DNA from: Actinomycetota bacterium
GTDB taxonomy: Bacteria; Zhuqueibacterota; Zhuqueibacteria; Residuimicrobiales; Krinioviventaceae
Direction of reading: 5' to 3'
Length of the DNA stretch: 26,883 nucleotides
NCBI GenBank assembly: GCA_011682565.1
Contig: JAACEJ010000006.1
Location: 1-26,883 of the forward strand
Shown: piece by piece, positions 7,836 to 13,817 of the stretch
Layout: each line of letters begins with the position of its first letter
Numbering within the stretch: position 1 is the stretch's first letter
Notes under the pieces: generated by a model
The model's database searches: none
What the model saw: the letters and a program-made list of their open reading frames with translations, nothing else
Told to the model about the DNA's origin: nothing
Translations under genes and position numbers: made by a program

Positions 7836-10358
7836 CTAATAAAATTTCTTTAATTCGGAAAAAACTTTCTCACGATTACCAATAACCTCATGGCAATCCG
7901 GCAGGGAACGGAGAAATTTCTTGCCGTAAGATTTGTTTACGATGCGGTTGTCAAAAATAATAACCGAACCGCGGTCGGATTTGCTGCGGATGAGACGGCC
8001 AAACCCTTGTTTGAATTTCAATACCGCCAGCGGCACTGCATACTCCATAAATGCATTACCCCCATTTTTCTCTATGGCTTCATAACGGGCTTCGATAATC
8101 GGTTCATTCGGAACTCTGAACGGCAGCTTGGTAATGATCACCGATTGCAAAGCATCGCCGACAACATCCACGCCTTCCCAAAAACTGTCCGTGCCAAAAA
8201 GAACCGAGGTTTTGTCTTTACGAAAACGTTTCAGCAGTTCATGACGATTTTCCGTGCCCTGTTTGAGCACACGAATACCGACCATTTCCAGAGATTCCTT
8301 GAGTTGATTATGTACTATTTGCAACAAGCCGTAGCTGGTGAAAAGTACAAATGCACGCCCGTCGGAAATGGTGATGGCCTTGAATATCATCTTGGTCAAT
8401 TCTGCTGCAAACGACGGGTGGTTGGGAGCAGGAACATCCAACGGCACGGCCAGGAGAACCTGTTGATCAAAATGAAAAGGAGAATGCAAAATGATTTCAG
8501 TACGGCGATCGTTGGGCAGTTTCGCAAGGCCGATTCTGTTTGCAAGATAGTCAAACTTTTGATCTACCGCCAGCGTGGCGGAGGTCATGATCACGGTTGA
8601 AAACATATCGTAAACAGCACTTTTCATCATATCTGTAATGTCCAGAGGAGAGCTTTGAAATCGGACGACGCTGCGACCGCGATAGCCGCTCTTCACCTCG
8701 ATCCAGCGGATATGATCTTCATCATCACTGAAAATAACCTGGTTTAGCCCCTCGGCAACTGCAACCAGTCTGTCGGCTTGCGCCTGAATTTCAATAGTCT
8801 GCGATTCGAATCCCTCGTCGACATACTTTTCCGCCAAGCCCACCAAATCCAGCAAATCGTATAAAGATTGACAGAACGATTTGAGATTGCGAATATAATC
8901 TTTGAAAAAATTGCCGAGTTCGGTATCACGAAAAATCTGTTCAACAACGTGCGGCAACATGCGCAATTTTATTTCGCGATTCTCAGATTCTCTGCTTCTT
9001 TCCGTTACAGCCTGGAAAAGTAAATCCATAATATCATGGGTTTCGCCAACGAGCACATTGACAAAATCCGCCAAATCCGAGTCGAGTTTTGCCGTCAGTT
9101 TTTCAAACAGATTGCCGGGGATATATCGTTTTTTCCTCAGCAACTGATGATGCAAATTATGTAACTGTCCCTTGGGAAGAGATTTCTGTATACGATGCAA
9201 ACGGTTCAACATGCGAATAATTCCCCAGCGGGTAATACGGATGCCGAAATAATTCGTCGCCACATCTTCGAGATGATGCGCTTCATCGAAAATGATGCGT
9301 TGATAGGGAGGCAAAACAGCCGCGGCATTCATGCTGCCGATGTGATGGCGAATTGCAAGGTCTGCGAAAAGCAGGTGGTGGTTGACCACGAGGATGTGCG
9401 CACGCGAAGCATTTCTCCTCGCTTTGTTGACAAAACATGTGCGGAAATGACGACACTTGCTGCGGATGCACGTATCGCTTTCAGAGGCGATCTTTTCCCA
9501 AACATTTTGACTTGGAATAAAAGAAAGATCGGACTTGCTGCCGTCGCGGGAATCACGCGCCCAGGCTATGAGATGCTTTAATTCTTCCATCTCATCTTCA
9601 TCGCTCAGGGCAGCAAAATCCTGCTCTATTTCATCCACTTTGCGCAAACAGACATAGTTTCCACGACCTTTGACCAACACAGCGGTAAAATCGACATTGA
9701 GATTTTTTTGCAGAAAAGGAATATCTTTTTTAATGAGCTGTTCCTGCAAATTGATGGTGTTGGTCGAAATGACGACGCGCTCTTTATTCGCCGTGGCCCA
9801 GAATATAGCAGGTAGCAGATAGGCCATGGTTTTTCCTGTACCGGTACCCGCCTCGATCGTACAGACTTTGGATTGATTAAAAGCCTGGCTGGCCATGTCG
9901 ATCATTTCGATTTGTTGCGGACGATATTCATATCCCGGCAACGCTTTTGAAACAGGACCACCCGGTTTTAGAAAATATTCCATCTCCTCTGTTTTAATGG
10001 GATGGACTTCTTTTTTTTCAAAGGGTTCGACAGCGACGTAAATATCTTCAACCGCATTATCGGTAATGTAAAAAGCGACGCTGAATGAATCGAGGTGCGC
10101 GGCAATGTTCAGATCGGCTTCGGAGGGGGTGAGATGTCCGGTCGGATGGTTGTGAATGACAACATCGGCTTCTTCGGCCTTTTTGATAACTGCCGGCACA
10201 GCACTCTTGTCTCCGCGCGCAGCAACGTCGATTTCGTGCACAACCAGGTCTTCCTCCGTATAGCCGACGAAAAAAACTTCATTACCGTGCGCTTCGCGGA
10301 TTTCCCTGCGGATTTTTTCAGCAACTTTTGTGGAGAGATATTTTTGGATTTTGTTCAT
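7836..10358 (-). CDS. JAMM (RadC/MPN-like) domain fused to DinG/XPD-type Fe-S helicase
   Basis: I take the start at ATG 10358 (840 residues, protein beginning MNKIQKYLS). An upstream ATG at 10409 would overlap the preceding gene by 44 bases; 10358 leaves a 7-base gap. Residues 1 to about 115 form a JAMM metallo-domain with Glu27 and HNHPTGHLTPSEAD giving His69, His71, Ser79 and Asp82, all expected ligands present. From about residue 140 a superfamily 2 helicase follows: RPQQ, Walker A EAGTGTGKT near 169-177, STNTINLQEQL, DEAH in IIFDEAHHLED, TSATLA, and motif VI QGFGRLIRSKSDRG near the C-terminus. Four cysteines (NYVCL, then CIRSKCRHFRTC) sit where XPD and DinG bind a 4Fe-4S cluster. The likely role is a 5'-3' DNA helicase in repair; what the JAMM domain does is unknown. 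Confidence 0.9.
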   Translation of the reverse strand: MNKIQKYLSTKVAEKIRREIREAHGNEVFFVGYTEEDLVVHEIDVAARGDKSAVPAVIKKAEEADVVIHNHPTGHLTPSEADLNIAAHLDSFSVAFYITDNAVEDIYVAVEPFEKKEVHPIKTEEMEYFLKPGGPVSKALPGYEYRPQQIEMIDMASQAFNQSKVCTIEAGTGTGKTMAYLLPAIFWATANKERVVISTNTINLQEQLIKKDIPFLQKNLNVDFTAVLVKGRGNYVCLRKVDEIEQDFAALSDEDEMEELKHLIAWARDSRDGSKSDLSFIPSQNVWEKIASESDTCIRSKCRHFRTCFVNKARRNASRAHILVVNHHLLFADLAIRHHIGSMNAAAVLPPYQRIIFDEAHHLEDVATNYFGIRITRWGIIRMLNRLHRIQKSLPKGQLHNLHHQLLRKKRYIPGNLFEKLTAKLDSDLADFVNVLVGETHDIMDLLFQAVTERSRESENREIKLRMLPHVVEQIFRDTELGNFFKDYIRNLKSFCQSLYDLLDLVGLAEKYVDEGFESQTIEIQAQADRLVAVAEGLNQVIFSDDEDHIRWIEVKSGYRGRSVVRFQSSPLDITDMMKSAVYDMFSTVIMTSATLAVDQKFDYLANRIGLAKLPNDRRTEIILHSPFHFDQQVLLAVPLDVPAPNHPSFAAELTKMIFKAITISDGRAFVLFTSYGLLQIVHNQLKESLEMVGIRVLKQGTENRHELLKRFRKDKTSVLFGTDSFWEGVDVVGDALQSVIITKLPFRVPNEPIIEARYEAIEKNGGNAFMEYAVPLAVLKFKQGFGRLIRSKSDRGSVIIFDNRIVNKSYGKKFLRSLPDCHEVIGNREKVFSELKKFY

Positions 10359-10365
10359 TGAATTT

Positions 10366-11331
10366 TCAAAACAATTCCGTTTGATCAGTCGGCTTGAGAA
10401 GTTGTGCATCGAAACCTATGGCGCGGAGATGTTTGGGGAATTCATCAAAGCCATGGGTGGTGTAAATTTGTTTTGGATTGACTTTTTTTACAAAAGCAAA
10501 AAGATCGTTAAAATCTGCATGGTCGCTCATCGGGATGGCATGATCGGCGCGGTAATGGAAACCGTTCGAGCTTTTTGCCCAACCGGAAAGCAAAACAGTG
10601 CGTTTTTTATGCAAAGTCAGAACTTTCCTGGTTCGCGCCAGGTGCGGCGGTAGGACAAGCACTTCACCCGGTGCCACATTACCCTCGCGCCACAACGCGC
10701 AATTTTTAAAGGTGACACCGAAATCCTCATAGATACGGGAAATGTCCCATGCCGAACGATGAACCCGGACGGAATAATCCCTGTCACCGATGATTTTCAT
10801 GGCCTCCTGCGCTTTTCCCAAAGCATACGCCAGAACAACCGGTGTCATTCCGCGCTGAAAACAATCATTAATAAAGCGGCTTAAATCATCGGCAAGAGAT
10901 TCCCGGCTGCTGTTAAAAATATATTCCGGGCTGCCAAAGGTAGACTCCATAATCAGGATGTCGGCTTGCGGGATTTCGATTTGTTCTGCAGTCCAGCTCG
11001 GCTTCATTTTGAAATCGCCTGTGTACAAAAGAGAAACGCCGTCTCTTTCAACACGAATCATAGCAGAACCAAGGATATGTCCTGCGGGAAAAAGTTGAAT
11101 CTGCAAACCATCCCAATCGTAAATTTCACCAAAATCCAGAGGAACGGCTTGCCGCTGCTTTGCTCTCCACTCGTGAAACCTGACTGTTGCCGGCGTACCT
11201 AAGACCTTGAGATGATTTCGCAAATGATCAGCATGGCCGTGAGATATAAAAGAAAAATCGGTTTTACGATTCGCATCCAGCCAAAAGTCCGAATTGTTAA
11301 CCTTGATTCCCTTTTTGTCAAATGAAAACAT
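10366..11331 (-). CDS. MBL-fold beta-CASP-like exonuclease (DNA-ligase-associated type)
   Basis: A 321-residue metallo-beta-lactamase-fold nuclease. HGHADH (residues 31-36) gives the first zinc ligands, FPAGHILGSAMI the next His, LYTGDFK the bridging Asp, MESTFGSPEY follows, and late SDHADFNDL and YTTHGFDEFP supply the closing motifs. This pattern matches the SNM1/Artemis/CPSF-like exonucleases, in particular the group commonly annotated as DNA-ligase-associated exonucleases, which usually sit beside an ATP-dependent DNA ligase and an Lhr helicase. Neither is in this window; the adjacent downstream gene is the JAMM-DinG helicase. RNA as substrate cannot be excluded. ATG 11331 is preceded by CAGGAAC, a good ribosome-binding site. 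The stop is 7 bases before the helicase start, so the two are likely one transcription unit. Confidence 0.85.
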   Translation of the reverse strand: MFSFDKKGIKVNNSDFWLDANRKTDFSFISHGHADHLRNHLKVLGTPATVRFHEWRAKQRQAVPLDFGEIYDWDGLQIQLFPAGHILGSAMIRVERDGVSLLYTGDFKMKPSWTAEQIEIPQADILIMESTFGSPEYIFNSSRESLADDLSRFINDCFQRGMTPVVLAYALGKAQEAMKIIGDRDYSVRVHRSAWDISRIYEDFGVTFKNCALWREGNVAPGEVLVLPPHLARTRKVLTLHKKRTVLLSGWAKSSNGFHYRADHAIPMSDHADFNDLFAFVKKVNPKQIYTTHGFDEFPKHLRAIGFDAQLLKPTDQTELF

Positions 11332-11369
11332 GTTGTTCCTGTATTCCAGTCCGGCTCCGGATATTTTAT

Positions 11370-11942
11370 TTACACATGAATTTTTTTCGCAAAATATTCG
11401 TGAACTTTTGTATCACTTGTCAATTCAGGATGAAACGCAGCGACCAAGATATTTCCTTTTTCAGCCATTACAACATCATCACCGTGCCATGCAAGAGGAA
11501 CAACATCGCTGCCCAGTGAAACTATTTTAGGGGCGCGGATAAAAACGCCCTCAAAAGTCGATTCGTCCCGGCCAAGTTTTAAAGTAACTGTATCAATAAA
11601 TGAATCGACCTGACGGCCGTAAGCATTGCGTATGACCTGTATGTCGATAAGTCCGAGCGTTTCGACATTATTTCCGACAGCTTTTTTTGCCAAAACAATG
11701 AGTCCGGCGCAGGTGCCGAATATAGGTTTTTTCATGGAAAATTGCCGCACGGGATTCCACAAATCATGTTTCTTCATTAATTTGGTGAGAGTCGTCGACT
11801 CGCCGCCGGGAATAATAAGCCCGACGCATGAGTGCAACTGCTCTTTTGTTCGTACAAGTAAAGTTTGATGTCCCAACAAAGCCATCATTTGGCTGTGTTT
11901 TTCAAAGTCTCCTTGCAGGGCGAGTATTCCGATTTGTGTCAT
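11370..11942 (-). CDS. pdxT: Pyridoxal 5'-phosphate synthase glutaminase subunit
   Basis: A 190-residue class I glutamine amidotransferase subunit of the DXP-independent vitamin B6 pathway. It hydrolyses glutamine and channels ammonia to PdxS. The sequence begins IGILALQGDFEKH, has the PGGESTT oxyanion-side motif at 45-51, the nucleophile Cys78 in GTCAG, the family-specific RNAYGRQVDSF block, and the His171/Glu173 pair in FHPEL, so the triad is intact. Its length is normal. No strong ribosome-binding site is visible before ATG 11942. pdxS lies upstream on the same strand but is separated by 252 bases with a palindromic repeat, unlike the tight pdxST pairs usual in bacteria. Confidence 0.97.
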   Translation of the reverse strand: MTQIGILALQGDFEKHSQMMALLGHQTLLVRTKEQLHSCVGLIIPGGESTTLTKLMKKHDLWNPVRQFSMKKPIFGTCAGLIVLAKKAVGNNVETLGLIDIQVIRNAYGRQVDSFIDTVTLKLGRDESTFEGVFIRAPKIVSLGSDVVPLAWHGDDVVMAEKGNILVAAFHPELTSDTKVHEYFAKKIHV

Positions 11943-11989
11943 TGCGAAATAAAAATATCCATTTTAGGTTAATTCGATTCTTCCCGCGG

Positions 11990-12001
11990 ATTGTGCACAA
12001 T
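11990..12001. repeat. Perfect 12-base palindrome upstream of pdxT
   Basis: The sequence attgtgcacaat is an exact palindrome lying 48 bases upstream of the pdxT start codon. Its size would suit a dimeric regulator site, but nothing else supports that, and chance is possible. Confidence 0.35.
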
Positions 12002-12035
12002 GCATATTTTTAAGGATTAAAATGTAACAAATACT

Positions 12036-12145
12036 TGTCATTGCGAGGAGTGAGGAACGAATCCCGAATTATCGGGAAAGCAATCTCATAACTGTCTTTA
12101 GAGTATGAGATTGCTTCGCTCCACTCCGTTGTGCTCGCAATGACA
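12036..12145. repeat. Dispersed palindromic repeat, copy 2 (110 bases)
   Basis: Same ends as copy 1 (tgtcattgcgag and ctcgcaatgaca) and the same inner stem (gcaatctcat with atgagattgc). It differs by carrying tcccgaattatcggga, itself a small palindrome at 12062-12077, where copy 1 has a short acgacgt-like segment. Twelve bases, atcgggaaagca, occur both at 12071-12082 and at 12145-12156, just past the right end. The shared flank ttaaaatgtaacaaat lies directly to the left. Confidence 0.9.
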
Positions 12146-12194
12146 TCGGGAAAGCATAACAGTTCGCCGCCCGGGTCCTCCCAAAAATGAACGC

Positions 12195-13079
12195 TTACCA
12201 GCCGCGTGTTGCCATTCTTTGTTCCTCGGGTATTTCTGCAATATCGAGGCCGGGCATGGCGTCTCCCAGTCCTTCGGAGGCTTTTGCAATCAAGTCAAAG
12301 TCCAGAAAGTTGGTTGTGGCCGAGACAATAGCTTTGGCGCGTTTTTCAGGATCGGACGATTTGAAAATACCGCTGCCCACGAACACGGTTTCGGCGCCCA
12401 GTTGCATCATTAGCGAGGCATCCGCAGGTGTGGCAATACCGCCGGCGGAAAAATTCGGTACAGGCAGCTTGCCCAGTTTTTTCACTTCACGTACCAATTC
12501 GACCGGCGCACCTAATTTTTTGGCTTCATTGACAAGTTCTTCATCACCTAAAATAGTGATCTTTTTAATATGACTTTGTACCGTCCGCATGTGCCGCACT
12601 GCTTCGACGATATTTCCGCTACCGGCTTCGCCTTTTGTACGGATCATTGCAGCGCCTTCGGCAATACGCCGCAGGGCTTCGCCCAGATCGCGGCATCCGC
12701 ACACAAACGGCACTTTAAATTCCCACTTGTTGACATGGTACGTTTCATCTGCCGGAGTAAGCACTTCGCTCTCATCAATAAAGTCTACGCCGAGCGCCTG
12801 GAGAACCTGCGCCTCGGCAAAATGGCCGATGCGGCACTTGGCCATTACCGGAATGGAAACAACTTTTTGGATCGCCTGGATGACGGTGGGGTCAGACATT
12901 CTGGCAACGCCGCCCTGGGCGCGAATATCCGCCGGGATTCTTTCCAGGGCCATCACCGCAACAGCGCCGGCATCCTCGGCAATTTTTGCCTGATCGGGAG
13001 TGGTAACATCCATGATGACGCCACCCTTGAGCATTTCCGCCAGGCCGATTTTGAGTTTCATATCTTTTGCATCTTTCAT
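12195..13079 (-). CDS. pdxS: Pyridoxal 5'-phosphate synthase PdxS subunit
   Basis: A 294-residue TIM-barrel lyase that builds PLP from ribose 5-phosphate, glyceraldehyde 3-phosphate and ammonia supplied by PdxT. The catalytic lysines sit exactly at the standard numbering: Lys81 in MAKCRIGHF (the usual Ala is Cys here) and Lys149 in IRTKGEAG, with Asp24 in VIMDVT. The family blocks ALERIPADIRAQGGVARMSDP, FIDESEVLTPADE, NFSAGGIATPADA and VFVGSGIFKSSDP are all present, and its length is typical. ATG 13079 follows GAGGATAAAAAA, a strong ribosome-binding site. It would normally be followed closely by pdxT; here the repeat-containing spacer intervenes. Confidence 0.98.
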   Translation of the reverse strand: MKDAKDMKLKIGLAEMLKGGVIMDVTTPDQAKIAEDAGAVAVMALERIPADIRAQGGVARMSDPTVIQAIQKVVSIPVMAKCRIGHFAEAQVLQALGVDFIDESEVLTPADETYHVNKWEFKVPFVCGCRDLGEALRRIAEGAAMIRTKGEAGSGNIVEAVRHMRTVQSHIKKITILGDEELVNEAKKLGAPVELVREVKKLGKLPVPNFSAGGIATPADASLMMQLGAETVFVGSGIFKSSDPEKRAKAIVSATTNFLDFDLIAKASEGLGDAMPGLDIAEIPEEQRMATRGW

Positions 13080-13187
13080 TTTTTTATCCTCATAAATGAT
13101 AAATACGCCGGTTTTTGCAAGCAGTTAAATTACGCAAAAGTTAAATATTTTACAAGGGGGAAAATTTGTGGAAGACTTGATCACAAT

Positions 13188-13237
13188 GATAAATTCAGGG
13201 AACAAGGATACTATTGTTCCTTTTCTAATGATTTATC
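13188..13237. repeat. Nested inverted repeat at the toxin 3' end
   Basis: An inner stem, ggaacaa (13199-13205) with ttgttcc (13214-13220), has an 8-base loop. Outer arms gataaat (13188-13194) and atttatc (13231-13237) enclose it with unequal spacing. It spans the toxin stop codon. On the plus strand a tttt run follows the inner stem. On the minus strand, the direction of the genes, no U-rich tail follows, so it is not a convincing terminator for them. Confidence 0.45.
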
Positions 13238-13575
13238 CCTAGTTGCAGAAACAAGGAATCGAGAATACGGTCTCGTAATTCCAAAGAATCAACCACACCA
13301 ATTTCTTTGAAAAGTCGTTCTTTGTCTAATGTTCGGATTTGGTAGCACAGTATGATCGATTCCCTTAACAAACCACCAACTTTTTCAGGAATTAAAACTT
13401 CGTTAGGATATATTTTGCGGCCAATCTTTCTTGTCGTTATAGGTAAGACATTGACGACAGGTAAAATTTGATTTATTTGTTCTTCGCTGACAACCAAAAC
13501 AGGACGCGTTTTACCCTGCTCGGCACCAACGACCGGATCAAGATTAGCAAGAAAAATGTGCCATTGATAAGACAT
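13225..13575 (-). CDS. MazF/PemK-type endoribonuclease toxin
   Basis: A 116-residue protein from ATG 13575. An in-frame TTG at 13587 could add four residues but lies inside the antitoxin gene. The sequence starts MSYQWHIFLANLDPVVGAEQGKTRPVLVVS, the classic PemK/MazF N-terminus, then VVNVLPITTRK, and a later ESIILCYQIRTLDKERL block. The E-Q-G-K-T-R-P loop with its Arg, and the threonines of PITT, match the RNA-cleavage site of the family. The family cleaves RNA at short single-stranded sequences and is neutralised by a cognate antitoxin. ATG shares one base with the antitoxin stop (TGATG), so translation is probably coupled. Confidence 0.92.
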   Translation of the reverse strand: MSYQWHIFLANLDPVVGAEQGKTRPVLVVSEEQINQILPVVNVLPITTRKIGRKIYPNEVLIPEKVGGLLRESIILCYQIRTLDKERLFKEIGVVDSLELRDRILDSLFLQLGINH

Positions 13576-13817
13576 CAGACCGGCCAATTTTCCAAATCAA
13601 TTCTATCGAAATCACTGGAAATTTCTTTTAAATCACTCAAAAAAAGCTCATCGTTCATAGCTGTCTTTAGTTCATTTATTTTCATATCAAAATTTTCAGT
13701 CCCCTTCCCAAAAACCAGAATAATCTCGACAGGTTCATTTTCCGGAATTTGATCCGGAATTCTAATCCGAATCTCACGATTCTTGGGTGTTCGCACAGTT
13801 CTTTTGATTGCTTCCAT
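13575..13817 (-). CDS. Antitoxin partner of the MazF/PemK toxin
   Basis: An 80-residue acidic-tailed protein immediately upstream of the toxin. The N-terminal half (MEAIKRTVRTPKNREIRIRIPDQIPENEPVEIILVF) is basic and beta-strand-like with an IPDQIPEN pattern. The C-terminal half (ELKTAMNDELFLSDLKEISSDFDRIDLENWPV) is acidic and helical, as expected for the toxin-wrapping arm. I do not recognise a precise antitoxin family; the call rests on size, charge layout and gene order. Its ATG shares one base with the stop of the penicillin-binding protein gene (TAATG), and a GAGGAAG ribosome-binding site lies inside that gene's end. Antitoxins of this class usually repress their own promoter, but no separate promoter is evident. 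Confidence 0.8.
   Translation of the reverse strand: MEAIKRTVRTPKNREIRIRIPDQIPENEPVEIILVFGKGTENFDMKINELKTAMNDELFLSDLKEISSDFDRIDLENWPV

Larger units (their letters stand above)
11943..12194. other. pdxS-pdxT spacer with palindromic repeat and short palindrome
   Basis: This 252-base stretch holds repeat copy 2 (12036-12145) and a perfect 12-base palindrome, attgtgcacaat, at 11990-12001. The same region reads as a minus-strand frame through the repeat, but that product is low-complexity and not a gene. Confidence 0.7.

Noticed and set aside
10359..10409. Upstream ATG giving 17 more residues to the JAMM-helicase
   Set aside because: It would overlap the exonuclease gene by 44 bases, and the added residues do not look like part of the domain; ATG 10358 fits the operon spacing.
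5678..12145. The two similar repeats as a CRISPR array or as ends of a composite transposon
   Set aside because: Only two units about 6.3 kb apart, with ordinary conserved genes and no transposase, integrase or cas gene between them.
12098..12289. Short minus-strand frame running through repeat copy 2 into pdxS
   Set aside because: The peptide is the familiar low-information translation of a palindromic repeat and overlaps the real pdxS 3' end.
12570..13310. 246-codon plus-strand frame across pdxS and its upstream region
   Set aside because: Most of it mirrors pdxS, which has all catalytic residues; the product (His/Phe-rich) resembles nothing and crosses the toxin 3' end.
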